A stretch of DNA of 64,000 bases from Aspidapion aeneum (Eukaryota; Arthropoda; Insecta; Coleoptera; Brentidae): positions 10,641,984 through 10,705,983 of the forward strand of contig OY755048.1 in NCBI GenBank assembly GCA_963576565.1, given 5' to 3'. Numbering within the stretch: the first letter of the stretch is position 1; the number at the start of each line of letters is the position of its first letter. Below, piece by piece: positions 34,113 to 44,600 of this stretch. The translations under genes and the position numbers were made by a program. The notes under the pieces are model-generated. The model did no database searches. It was not told the DNA's origin and worked only from the letters and a program-made list of their open reading frames with translations.

Positions 34113-37014
34113 ATGAAAAACCTAAGACGAACCAAGCAAAGAAACAGGAATATGATTTTTGGTACATGGAACGTACAAGGAATGAGTCGAAAAGTGAATG
34201 AAATTGTCCATGAGTGCAGCAGAATGAAGGTTGACCTTGCTGTACTAACAGAAACGAAGAAGAAAGGAAAAGGATCTGAAAACCTCGGACAGTATGACCA
34301 TTTCTATAGCGGAGTGGCAAAAGAAAAACATGCTCAACAAGGAGTATCTATTTTGGTCAACAAAAGATTTAGAAAATATATCACCAACTGGGAAGCAGTA
34401 AATGAACGGCTAATAAGAATGAATATAACAATAAAAGGAATAAGACTTACGATTTTTGGAATCTATGCGTATAATGACGATGCAAATGTAGCCGTGAAAG
34501 ACAATTTTTTTTAAGAAATCCACAATGAAATATCAGCAGTAAGTACATCTAGAGAAATTGTAATATTGGGAGATTTAAATAGTAGAACAGGTAACAGAGT
34601 AAATGATCTGACAGTTGGCCAATATGGAGAAGATGTTGTTAATGACAATGGAAACCGGCTTATCACAGTATGTGAGCAATTAGACCTAAAAATCCAAAAC
34701 GGTTTTTTCCAACATAAGAAAATACACAAATATACCTGGACCAAACCCTCACAAAACCTGAAATCCGTCATTGATTATCTTATCACTGAACAAAAGACAA
34801 AACTAAAAATTCAAGATGTCAGAACAAAGCGTGGATCAACATGCGGAAGTGATCACTATTTTCTGGAGACCAAAATTCTCTTTCCTTATCAAGGCCGAAG
34901 CCTCCATCAACAAAATCTTGATGATACAGTGAATGAGGAAATTGATCACTGTCAATATAATCTACTAAGCCTAGAACATGACAGCGTAAAAAACTTATAC
35001 AGGGGGAGACTGAACGAAAAACTTAATTCAAGTTCAGGTGAAACCCCAGATGAGGAATACGAATGTATCACATTAAGCATCCATCAAGCTGCAAAAGAAG
35101 CACTAGGATTAGTGGAAGAAACTCCTAAAAGAACAAAACCATACTGGTGGGATGCTGAGATTGAAAGTGAAATAGAGGAAAAAAGGAAATTATATCACAC
35201 GTACTTATCCCAAAAGACAGATAGAAGCAGAGAAGAATACAAAATCGCGCAATCAAAGGTGAGAAGAATGATCAGTGATAAGAAGAATCAATCATGGATG
35301 CAAAAGTGCCAGAAAATAGATTCTTACTTAGGAGGTAGGAGAAGTACCGAAAGCTGGAAAACTATAAGATCGATCAAAAAAGAAACATGCAGAGATATTA
35401 TTTCACCAATACCAGACAAAGAATGGGATGAGCATTTTAAAAAACTTTTAACTGAAGATAGAGCAGAATTCAAGGAAGACGAAAGAGACAATATCATTAG
35501 AACGATGGGATCTCCAGTACCCCTCACAATATCTGAGGTCAAAAACGTGTGCAAAACCTTAAAAAGCGGTAAATCTGCCGGACCCGGAAATATCCCAGCT
35601 GAACTTATTAAATATGGCACTGAAGAATTGTTTTGTAGATTACGGAATCTTTTCCAAAGATATTTAAATGGAGCTGTAGTACCAACTGAGTGGAAAACGT
35701 CATATATATCCACAATACACAAAAAGGAAAGATATATGTGACAATTATAGAGGTATATCTGTAACTAGTACGCTAAGCAGAATATATGGCAAAATAATAA
35801 GAAATAAAGTGGAGAGCGAATATAAAGATATGGAGGCAGAAGAACAAGCTGGTTTCAGGGCGGGTAGATCGACTTCAGATCATCTCTTTTGTATAACCCA
35901 AGTTATTGAAAAGAAAATGGCATACGGACAAGAGCTCCATCTGCTTTACGTAGATTTGCAGAAGGCATATGATAGTATACCACTAAATCTACTTTGGAAA
36001 GCGTTGGAAAAGACAAACATAAGCGTACAACTAATTAAGGCCATCAAAGAGTTATACCGCAATAGTAAGGCAAAAGTTAAAATAAAAGCAAAACTAACCA
36101 AAGGCTTTCAAGTAAATAAAGGTCTTAAACAAGGTTGCTGTATCTCGCCTACGCTCTTCAAGATATATTTGGAACAGGTCCTTAAAGTCTGGAAGAGAAA
36201 ATGCCAAAACATGGGAATTCCGTTGAATGAAACCACCTTGTATACTTTATGTTTCGCCGATGATCAGATAGTGGTGGCTCAGGATTATGACGACCTCGAA
36301 TATATGACACGAAAACTAATAGAAGAGTACAATAAGTGGGGACTAGAGGTTAATATCAATAAGACAGAGTATATGTGTATTGGTGGAACGAAACAGGATC
36401 TAATCTTAAATACTGGGCAGCGAATTCAGTCCTGTGATGAGTATAAATACTTGGGTCTAAAAATCACAGCTGACGGAACACTAGACAAAGCTATAAAAGA
36501 TAGAAACGTACAAGGAAGAAAAGCAATAACTTTATTAAATGGAATAATTTGGGACCAAAGTATATCAAAACATAACAAAAAGCTTATATATAACACCATT
36601 GTAAAAAGTATTATTACATACGGCTCAGAAGTATGGCCAATCAAAGATAGAACAGAAAAAATGCTTTCCGCTACGGAGATGGACTATTGGAGAAGAGCAG
36701 CAGGGAAATCAAAAAGAGAAAGAGTTACCAATCAAAGAATAAGAGAAATTATGACAGTGGGTGAACGTACTCTAGTGGATGATATAAGAACAAAACAACT
36801 GGTGTGGTACGGACATGTACAAAGAATGGATGATAGAAGACTGCCTAAACAAATATTACAATGGAAACCAACTGGCCGAAGAAAACGAGGAAGACCAAGG
36901 AGAAGCTGGAGAGAAGGAATAGATAGTGAAATAAGAATAAGAGGCCTAGATGATGAATTATGGGCAAACAGAAACGAGTGGAGATTGGGTATCGGAAGAC
37001 GTAGAACGTTGTGA
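34113..37014 (+). pseudogene. RTE-b endonuclease-reverse transcriptase, two frameshifts
   Basis: A single polyprotein. Endonuclease (34113-34870): FGTWNVQGM, LTETKKKG, ILGDLNSRTG and CGSDHYF, all catalytic signatures of the APE type present. RT (35520-36400): LKSGKSAGPGNIPAELIKYG, AGFRAGRSTSDHLF, LLYVDLQKAYDSIP (motif A Asp intact), LKQGCCISPTLF (motif B), LCFADDQIVVA (motif C, FADD for the usual YADD) and KTEYMCIGG. The C-terminus is basic (GRRKRGRPRRSW). The frame breaks at 34503-34511 (one extra T in a run of eight) and at about 35725 (a base lost in AAAAAGGAAAGATATATG). Otherwise open to TGA at 37012-37014. The ATG at 34113 is followed by RRTKQRNRN. Often annotated as craniofacial development protein 2-like. 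Confidence 0.93.
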
Positions 37015-37200
37015 AACCGATAAATATATATATATATATATATATTCCTTATTATTTGAGGGATTGTCTGGTTTTGTTTTAGTTACAATACTTCATTCTC
37101 ACCACCACAAAAAAGCTCGGGCACTGGAGAGCCCTCCAATAAAACACAAAATGAAGAACCCCCTACTAAGGTTAAAAAAGCTCCATTACCTCCACCGATT

Positions 37201-38115
37201 ATGGTAAATAGCGTAAATAATTTTAATGATATTTATGAAAAGTTAAATATCATACAAGGAGTTAAAATAAAAGTTTTAAATAACGAAAATATTAAAATAA
37301 ATGTACAAGACACAGACTGCTATCGGCTGGTTACTAAAATGCTTAATGAAATAAATTATCAATGGCACTCATACGAAAACAAACAAATAAGGCCAATTAG
37401 AGTAATAGCGAATAGGCTACACTTCTCATGTGACCCACAAAAAATTGTAGCTGATCTACAAAAAAAAGGTTTTAAGGCACTGGAAGCCAGCAACAAACTG
37501 AAATGGAGAACAAGACAACCTCTTAACATGTTTATGCTCACATTTAGCCACGATGAAGATATCAGCAAAATTTTTGAAATTTCCAGTATGCTTGGGATTG
37601 AAGTGGAAATAAAAGCACTACAAACCTCAAAATTAGTCCCTCAATGCAAAAGATGTCAATCTTATGGACACACGCAAAAATATTGCGCTAAAGAACCACG
37701 TTGCGTAAAATGCACGGGGAAACATCTTACTGTAGAATGCCCCAAACCAAAAGAATCTGAGCCAAAATGCATCCACTGTGGAGGCAAGCATCCTGCTAAC
37801 TACAGAGGATGCCTTGTTGCTAAAGAAATACAAAAATTGAAAAATAAACCTAAGAAACCGAATCTCACACCAAACGGGATTACAAATAGACAAACCCAAC
37901 AGACAAGAAACACAGTCACACAAAACTCTGTGACAAGGACATACAGCCAAGTAGCAGCAACAGCTACTATACCTGATATTAATATCAGTAGTCAAAATAA
38001 TATGGAACAAACACTTCAATTAATTTTGGAGAAATTGAACAAACTTGATGAGCGATTAACTAAACTAGAAAGTAGCAATAACGGAGCTACCAATATGCCT
38101 CAAAATGGTCAGTAA
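37201..38115 (+). CDS. jockey ORF1, gag-like nucleic-acid-binding protein
   Basis: 304 codons from the ATG at 37201 to TAA at 38113. In relatives ORF1 protein binds the LINE RNA and forms the ribonucleoprotein particle. Three zinc knuckles are visible around residues 148-205: CKRCQSYGHTQKYC, CVKCTGKHLTVEC and CIHCGGKHPANYRGC. Before them lies the RNA-binding-like domain (residues about 20-140) and after them a Gln/Thr-rich stretch and a C-terminal helix LEKLNKLDERLTKLESS. The frame is open upstream of the ATG with a Pro/Lys-rich segment (PPTKVKKAPLPPP), so the true start was lost in the 5' truncation. The stop overlaps the ORF2 ATG (AAATGGTCAGTAA). Confidence 0.88.
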   Translation: MVNSVNNFNDIYEKLNIIQGVKIKVLNNENIKINVQDTDCYRLVTKMLNEINYQWHSYENKQIRPIRVIANRLHFSCDPQKIVADLQKKGFKALEASNKLKWRTRQPLNMFMLTFSHDEDISKIFEISSMLGIEVEIKALQTSKLVPQCKRCQSYGHTQKYCAKEPRCVKCTGKHLTVECPKPKESEPKCIHCGGKHPANYRGCLVAKEIQKLKNKPKKPNLTPNGITNRQTQQTRNTVTQNSVTRTYSQVAATATIPDINISSQNNMEQTLQLILEKLNKLDERLTKLESSNNGATNMPQNGQ

Positions 38116-40752
38116 TCTTAGAATTCTAGCTTGGAATGCCAATGGTCTCTTGCAACATCAGTTATTCTAGACATTGACAAAATTGACGTCTGTCTTGTGT
38201 CAGAAACGCATTTCACTAACCAGTCTCACATTAAATTTAAGGGTTATAAAGTGTATCATACAACTCACCCTAGCAATACTGCACATGGGGGAAGTGCTGT
38301 AATTATTAAAGAAAATATATCACACTATGATGAGATGGGATATAAAACCATAGAGATTCAAGCTACATTAGTAAGTGTAAAAACCAAAACATATACACTA
38401 GTCATAAGTGCTGTCTATATACCACCAAGGCACTTACTAAAGAAAAATCAATATCTTAATTTTCTCAGAAAATTAGGAAACCCTTTCATAATTGGAGGTG
38501 ACTTTAATGCAAAAAATACCTACTGGGGATCTAGACTGACGAATTCTAAAGGAAAAGAACTTTTGCAAGCTATTAGTGAATCACAATGTGAGCCAATATC
38601 AACTGGTAAGCCCACATACTATCCAACAGGTCCAGGAAAAATTCCAGATCTAATTGTTTTTTTATAGTAAAAAATATATCTTTAAGTTTTGTAGATATAG
38701 AAGAATGTTTTGATTTACACTCAGAACATTCACCTATTATTCTAACTCTTAGTAAAACCATAATAAAGAAACAAGCAAATATCTCACTAGTTAATAAACT
38801 GACTGACTGGATTAGTTTTAAACAAAGTCTGTCAGAAAAAATAAACCTATCAGTACCATTGCAAACGCCAGAACAAATCGATAAAGAAGTTGAATATTTT
38901 GTTACAAATAATCAACAAGCAGCTTGGGAAAACAGTCCAAAACCAAAGAGAATTTTTAAGGGAAAAAACTATCGAAAGGAGGAGAGACCTTATATTGGAA
39001 AAAAGGAAACTAAGAAGAAAGTGGCAGCAAAGCCGTGATCCTCGGGACAAAACAAATCTCAACATGACGCAGCACATTAGGCGAGAAATTCTAGTAATAA
39101 AAAATGAATCTATTAACCATTTTCTTAATGAACTTACAGATGATAAAAATACCGACTATTCCCTTTGGAAAGCAACTAAAGATTTTAAAAGACCAATTAT
39201 CCAAATTCCACCCATACGAAAATCTAACAACCAGTGGGCAAGGAGTAACAAAGAAAAAGCAGATATTTTTGCAAGTCATTTAGAAAAAACATTTCAGCCC
39301 CACGAAACACCGGATGAAAACTTTCATTTAAATGAACCCCATCAAATCGAAGACCATATTAAGCTTACATCACCAAAAGAAATATTAACAGAAATCAAAA
39401 ATATTAATTCGAAAAAAGCCCCAGAGTATGATCTTATTAACAGGGTAGTCATAAAACAACTCCCCAGAAAAGCTATCGTAAACCTATGCAACCTAATTAA
39501 TGCGTCCTTTAGGCTTAGGTATGTACCTAAACTGTGGAAAGTTGCAGAAGTTATCATGATCCCAAAACCGGGAAAACCACTCCATGACGTGTCATCTTAC
39601 AGGCCAATATCTTTGCTGCCAATTATATCCAAGCTCTATGAGAAATTATTGCTTAAAAGAATAAAACCCATCATAGAAAGACAAGAAATTATTCCATCAC
39701 ATCAATTTCGTTTTCGAGACACGCATTCCACGATAGATCAAGTACATAGAATTACTAATATAATAGAAAAAGCACTAGAAGAGGGAAAAGTTTGTTCTGC
39801 AGTTCTTCTAGATGTAGCACAAGCATTTGACAAAGTGTGGCATGAAGGCCTTACTTTTAAACTAAAACGGTTTCTGCCAAAACAATATTCGGAAATTTTG
39901 GAATCATACATATCTGATACACATTTTAGAGTAAAACAGGAAGACTCATACTCAAATTTAAGAGAAATTCAAGCAGGCGTGCCCCAGGGTAGCGTACTAG
40001 GCCCTTATCTATACTTATTATTCACTTGCGATATCCCAAAGCCAGAAAATTGTCACTTAGCAACATTTGCAGATGATACTGGTTTATTGACGGTAGAAAA
40101 ATCTATTGAAAAATGCATAGAAAAACTTCAGGATGCAGTCACCGAAGTGCACAGTTGGACCACAAAGTGGCGAATAAAATTAAATGAAACCAAATCAATT
40201 CATGTTGATTTTACAAACAAAAATATAAATCACATACAAATAACAATTAACAACATTCCCGTACCATATTCAAATCAGGCAAAATATCTCGGTATAACAC
40301 TTGATGCCAAATTGCGCTGAAAAGCACATGTTAAGAAAAAAAAAGAAGAACTTGAGATAGAGATAAGGTATAGAAAAATGAACTAACTAATTGGAAGGAA
40401 GTCCAATTTAACAATTCATAATAAGTTACTGCTTTATAGACAAATACTGAAACCAGTATGGACATATGTTATTCAACTATGGGGTTGTGCTAAAGAGAGT
40501 AACATTCTAGTTTTACAGAGATTTCAAAATAAAGTATTAAGAAACATTGTGAATGCACCTTGGTACGTTCGAAATAGTGACCTTCATCGAGATCTAAAAA
40601 TCGAAACTGTAGCAGAGACTATAAAAAAGTACGCAAAAAGCCATGAAGATAGACTCCATCGGCATGTGAATGTGGAAGCAATTCAGCTTCTAGACAATAC
40701 TATGCTAGTTCGAAGACTAAAAAGAGTGAAGCCGTATGAGCTAGTAAACTAA
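38105..40752 (+). pseudogene. jockey ORF2, endonuclease-reverse transcriptase, broken
   Basis: Starts at the ATG at 38105 inside the end of ORF1 (NLRILAWNANGLLQHQ). A deletion near 38155 shifts the frame. The endonuclease goes on in 38131-38667 (VCLVSETHFT, VISAVYIPPRH, IIGGDFNAKNTYWGS). A shift in a T run at 38655-38662 ends that frame. The RT frame is 38890-40320: VSSYRPISLLPIISKLYEK, VLLDVAQAFDKVWHE (motif A), QAGVPQGSVLGPYLYLLFTC (motif B) and LATFADDTGLL (motif C). A Trp codon has become TGA at 40318-40320. The C-terminal end follows to 40752 (RQILKPVWTY, NAPWYVRNSDLHRDL, RVKPYELVN). Confidence 0.92.
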
Positions 40753-40957
40753 GTAAATTATATAAAACAAAATAATGCTATAAACACAACACAATTGTGA
40801 GTTACAGACTAAACAAAGCGGGGAGAACTGTTGAGTGAACCCTAAGTTTAAATCTGCTTTTTCTATTAAATTAAGTTAAAACAAAATTGCTAATTAGTCT
40901 TACTGACTAGATTGTAATACAATAAACACAGTGTGTTTGACAAATAAAAAAATAAAA

Positions 40958-41310
40958 AGTTACAAAACTTCTTATCGAATTTACCGAAGAAAATACTGAT
41001 TTTATATTATAGTGTTTAGCTATTCGTCTTATGTTTTCTGAAATCCCTTGAACATATGGAATGTTAATAACACCTAACGGATTATTATTTTGTGAATTTG
41101 GTACATTTAGTTTGTTTTTTTTTTTTTAATATCGTTGAGTTTATTAATTTCTCGGAATAACCATTCTGTTATAAGTCCTTTTTAATGTTTCGGACTTACC
41201 CTGTAGTGGTTGAATTATGTCCAACAAAAACCTCGACAAAGTGCTGGTCGGTGAGTCCCTGGAACTGGTGATTGGTCGCAGTGGTATATCCTTCTTATGG
41301 ATCTTTGGTA
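40958..41310 (-). pseudogene. PLE reverse transcriptase remnant, minus strand
   Basis: Continuation of the minus-strand PLE after the jockey insertion. It matches the inverse of 7190-7370 and then, after an internal deletion at about 41190, the inverse of 6370-6490 (codons for FYGLPKIR and SSRDSPTS). All of the catalytic RT motifs are missing. It ends at 41310 at the head-to-head junction. Confidence 0.85.
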
Positions 41311-41328
41311 ATTACACCATTTAAACGG

Positions 41329-41680
41329 TATTCGACCAACAATCAAATGCACCATGGAAATTGAAAAAGATTCGGCCTTACCTTTTTTGGATGTTGTCAA
41401 ACGATCAGACAGAAACATTCACACCACTGTATATAGGAAACCTACACACACAGGACAGTACCTAAATTTTAAGTCTAATCATTCTGTTGCTACAAAACAA
41501 GGAGTTATAAGAAGTTTGTATTTAAGAACCATAAATATTTGTAGTAATAATGAAGAATTAACCACAGAAATTAACAACATTAAAAAGGACTTACAACAGA
41601 ATGGTTATTCCGAGAAATTAATAAACTCAACGATATTTAAAATTAAAAAACAAACTAAATGTACCAAATTCTCAAAATAA
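41329..41680 (+). pseudogene. PLE reverse transcriptase C-terminus, plus strand
   Basis: Begins abruptly at the codons for IRPTIKCTMEIEKDSALPFL, just after RT motif C, and continues through HTTVYRKPTHTGQYLNFKSN and HSVATKQGVIRSLYL to the linker (NGYSEKLINS). One codon of the VFVKR stretch is missing (DVVKRSD). A frameshift near 41650-41690 separates it from the nuclease domain. Confidence 0.88.
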
Positions 41681-41689
41681 TAATCCGTT

Positions 41690-42215
41690 CGGTGTTATTA
41701 ACATTCCATATGTTCAAGGGATTTCAGAAAACATAAGACGAATAGTTAAACACTATAATATAAAAACAGTATTTTCTTCGGGAAATACGATAAGAAGTTT
41801 TGTAACTAAAAGAAAACCAGACAATCCCTCAAATAATAAGGAATGTATTTACCAAATCCCGTGTGAGTGTGGTAAATCATATGTAGGTGAAACGAAACGC
41901 CCTCTTCAGGTTAGAGTAAATGAACATCTAAAAAGTACCCAATTAGGGGATATTGAAAAATCCGGTTTAGCAGATCATGCATGGTCAAATGATCACAGGA
42001 TTCAGTGGTCAGAAGCTAAAGTTTTACATAAGGAGTCACATTGGCGAAAACGAAAGTTTATTGAAGCTGCGTTTATAATGCAGAATAAAGAAGTTTTCAG
42101 TCAACCAAGCACGGACATACCAAACATATGGAAACCACTCCTTAAGGAAAACAAGCTTCTTAGGATTAAAAAAGGGGGCGGGCCGTCACACCTGACTGCA
42201 CACCAAGTAGTATAA
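41690..42215 (+). CDS. PLE GIY-YIG endonuclease domain, open
   Basis: The best-preserved nuclease copy. The frame is open from about 41690 to TAA at 42213: INIPYVQGISENIRRIVKHY, then TVFSSGNTIRSFVTKRKPDN, ECIYQIPCECGKSYVGETKR (the GIY-YIG core appears as CIYQIPC...SYVGET), PLQVRVNEHLKS, DHAWSNDHRIQWSEA, KESHWRKRKFIEAAFI (the Arg and Glu of the active site lie in RVNEH and RKFIEAAF) and IPNIWKPLLKENK. In PLEs this domain nicks target DNA to prime reverse transcription. It has no start codon of its own, being the C-terminus of a larger protein, so expression is not expected. Confidence 0.85.
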
Positions 42216-42246
42216 GTAGTAGCCTAAAGACTAGATTGTTTAGTTT

Positions 42247-42291
42247 ACACTTGATAACGGTTAGAGATACTTACTAACCGAAACGTCGTGT
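42247..42291 (+). ncRNA. Hammerhead-ribozyme-like motif, plus PLE
   Basis: ACAC 42247-42250, core TTGATAA 42251-42257, stem II GGTTAG/CTAACC with loop AGATACTTA, GAAAC 42280-42284, and GTC 42285-42287 with the predicted cleavage after C; GTGT 42288-42291 pairs with ACAC as stem I. Stem III is only the self-complementary ACGT, as in minimal PLE hammerheads thought to work as dimers. The core departs from CTGATGA at positions 3 and 8, where U-A would replace C-G. Known: PLE terminal repeats carry hammerheads. Inferred: that this variant cleaves. Confidence 0.6.
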
Positions 42292-42362
42292 TTTAAAATA
42301 AATAAAGACAATGGAAGTCCGAAATTTTATTTCTACACAATCATTGTCTACGAGTTTCAAAC

Positions 42363-42720
42363 ATACCTCGGTATGTTCGAAATAGTGACCTTCATCGGGA
42401 ACTAAAAATCGAGACTATAAAAAATTGCACAAAAAGTCAGGAATATAAACCCCATGGATATGTGGAAGCGATTGAGCTTCTAGACAATACTATGCTAGTT
42501 CGAAGACTAAAAAGAGTAAAGCCGTTTGAGTTAGTGAACCAAATGCAATATATAAAATAAAACAAAGCGGGAAGAACTGTTGCATGAACCCTAAGTTTAA
42601 ATGTAGCTTTTCAAGTAAATTAGGTTAAAACAAAAACTGATGATTTGTCCTTGGTTAAAACAAAATTGCTAAATAGTCTTACTAACAAACTAATAAACAC
42701 AGTGTGTTTTTTTAATTCTT
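42363..42720 (+). pseudogene. Old jockey LINE copy, 3' piece
   Basis: Follows on from 33252 after the PLE insertion: the codons for YVRNSDLHREL-like sequence, EAIELLDNTMLVRRLKRVKP and FELVNQ. Then comes the 3' untranslated region (GGGAAGAACTGTTGCATGAA, AAACACAGTGTGT) parallel to 40750-40940. The AACCCTAAGTTTAAAT segment is shared with the young copy. Stops and deletions are present. Confidence 0.85.
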
Positions 42721-43069
42721 ATTCTAAACGGACAAAAAGCAAACTATTTTTTACGTCTCTAGTTTATCTAGACGTAAAATATTGGTTCCAGCTTTCCAAA
42801 TAATTTACTAAAAACTACTGCATGGAAAATAAGAAAGATAAATTAGTACAGCGCCGCGTTGTCCAGCCAAAGTTAAGAGAATAAATTTAGCCCATTTGGC
42901 AAAGATCGCTGAGGCGCCACTCTATTACCAAAGAGCTCTTAGCTCTGGAAAGACACTAGGAGATTTTCTTCGGCTAAAAACGTAGAGAAACATTTCAGCA
43001 GAATAATTAAACAGGATATCAAAGCTTCCCCTCCTAAATTAATACCTATCTTTTCCACGAAATAATAAA
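42721..43069. other. No gene seen
   Basis: A short inverted pair, TTTTTACGTCT/AGACGTAAAAT, surrounds 42749-42780. Nothing else recognised. Confidence 0.3.
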
Positions 43070-43830
43070 TGGTCGTAAACAATGTCAATTCTATTTTCAA
43101 TTCATGCTTCCTTTGTGGTTTGATTCCCTTATATATTTACTGGGAGAGAGTCTTAAGTGGTAACTTGTTGGAAAAGTTCCTTAATTACCTTTATAGTTAC
43201 AGGGCTGATTTTACTTCGTATCATTTCCAGATATTTGAGTTTAAAATCACTCTCACTGCTTTGTTATTTGGAAATTAATAGATCCTAATTTGAAGACACT
43301 ATCTCTATTTCCAAGGAGAACAGTTTTGTGGAATACTTGCTTTCTTTGTGGTTTGATTCCCTGAGAAAGATAATTATTATTAATCCTACAATATTTTATC
43401 TGAAAGAGTCTTAAGTGACAATTTGTTGAAAAGGTTCTTTAATTACCTTTACAGTTAAAAGGCAGACATTACCTTGATTTGTTTCGAAATATTCGAGTTA
43501 AAAATCACTCTCACTGCGTGGCTTGTTGGAATTTAGTAGATCCTAAATTAATATCTCTTCCACGAAATCTTCTACTTCTCTATTTTTAAGGAGAATACTT
43601 TTAAGGAACACATGCCCCTTTAGTGGTTTAATTCCCTAGAAAAGACACTCATTACTCCTACAATTATTATTTAATTGGAGACTGAGAGGTTCTTAAGTGC
43701 CAACTTGTTGGAAAGTATCTTTAATTATCTTTACATTACTTCGATTTGTTTCCAGATATTTGAGTTTAAATCACAATCCCTGCCTTGCTTGTTGGAATTT
43801 GGTGGATTCGAAAAATATTCAAATGACCGC
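43070..43830. repeat. Three-unit tandem array, period about 260-285 bp
   Basis: GAGTCTTAAGTG (near 43147, 43404 and 43690), AACTTGTTGGAAA, CTTTAATTACCTTTA, TTTCCAGATATTTGAGTTTA, AAATCACTCTCACTGC and TTGTGGTTTGATTCCCT recur in the same order. Units are 80-85 % alike. The 69-codon frame at 43069 is a by-product. Confidence 0.75.
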
Positions 43831-44150
43831 AAGGTTAAAATTAATTGATCCAAGTGCAAAGAAATGATTTTCAAAGCCACGCCAACTATTCGCTGGCTTT
43901 GTGCGGAAGCGTTTAACTGACCGAAAGTGTAACTTCAGTACGTTAACAATTTAATTAACAAATTTTTGGTCCCCGTTAATTTTGAACAAGAGAAATTTGG
44001 TGTATTTCATTATTTCGGACTTCGATTTTGAAACTTTTAGGTCGCTTTTCAATCCTGATATTCGTTGCGATTCATCCCAATTCACCTTTGAAGCATTTTT
44101 AGGATGCGAATCTACTTGAGAGAAAAACTCTGGAAAGCATTTCTTGCAAA
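43831..44150. other. No gene seen
   Basis: An open frame on the minus strand (43951-44208) lacks recognisable domains. Confidence 0.3.
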
Positions 44151-44600
44151 TTGATACATTTTGAGGGTAACTGTCAAAGAGCTTTGATTGCCTACCAGAC
44201 AAGTGCAAAGATAGAATTTGATGTCGGAGAGAAGTCTCGAATTGCCAATCGATTTTACGCAGATTCTCTAGCCAGAAGAGGCTCTAAAAAACCATTTATG
44301 GGTCCAGAGGTTGTATTTAGAACTCCCAAGCCCTTAATGCGTGGCTCTATCAAGAGATTGGTGGATAAACAAGAACTAAACCACTGGAATTCAACATTGA
44401 GGCAAAACCATAGCAAGAGAATGGTAAGGTCCTCCTCAATATTACTCAGAGACCTCCTTAAATGAAATAGGAAACAAATCAGACATGTGAAGGGATCAGA
44501 AAACCCTAATAAACGGGCTATTAAGCCTGGCGAGCTCTTCAAACCTCCTAAATTAGCAAAACACACAGCAAGACTTACAATAAACAGCTGAAGTGTCAGG
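44151..44600 (+). pseudogene. LINE RNase H domain and downstream segment
   Basis: The 104-codon frame contains YADSLARRGSKKPFMGPEVV, which is the ADxLARRGS...F.GPEP signature just after the RNase H fold of I/R1-like LINEs. LMRGSIKRLVDKQELNHWNS, then KRMVRSSS and LLRDLLK follow, and after a stop NRKQIRHVKG. The same type of sequence flanks the fold-back element at 23.1 and 26.3 kb. The N-terminal RNase H part upstream is not recognisable. Confidence 0.6.

Larger units (their letters stand above)
33697..37056 (+). mobile_element. RTE-b LINE, nearly full length, 13-bp TSD
   Basis: ATTCCTTATTATT occurs at 33697-33709 and 37044-37056, bracketing a 3.33-kb LINE: a 5' leader of about 400 bp, one long ORF broken in only two places, and a (TA)n tail. 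It lies inside the minus-strand PLE, whose sequence resumes (TTGAGGGATTGTCTGG) directly after the second duplication. It is one of the youngest insertions in the window. Confidence 0.95.
37095..40957 (+). mobile_element. jockey-type LINE, 14-bp TSD
   Basis: AGTTACAATACTTC at 37081-37094 and AGTTACAAAACTTC at 40958-40971 (one mismatch) flank a 3.86-kb LINE with ORF1, ORF2, a 3' untranslated region and an A-rich end (AAATAAAAAAATAAAA). Minus-strand PLE sequence continues on both sides. It is 5'-truncated, because ORF1 is open right up to the junction. An older relative lies outside the PLE at 32.9 and 42.4 kb. Confidence 0.92.
33241..42374. mobile_element. PLE inverted-pair insertion with nested LINEs
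   Basis: ATACCTCGGTAT stands at 33241-33252 and again at 42363-42374, splitting one jockey copy. Between them, 33253-41310 is a minus-strand PLE and 41329-42362 a plus-strand PLE, joined head to head through 18 bp of unrelated sequence. The outer ends are therefore inverted copies of the PLE tail (AGAAATAAAATTTCGGACTT on the left). The minus PLE is in turn interrupted by RTE-b (33710-37043) and jockey (37095-40957). Duplications at all three insertion levels make the order unambiguous. Confidence 0.9.
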
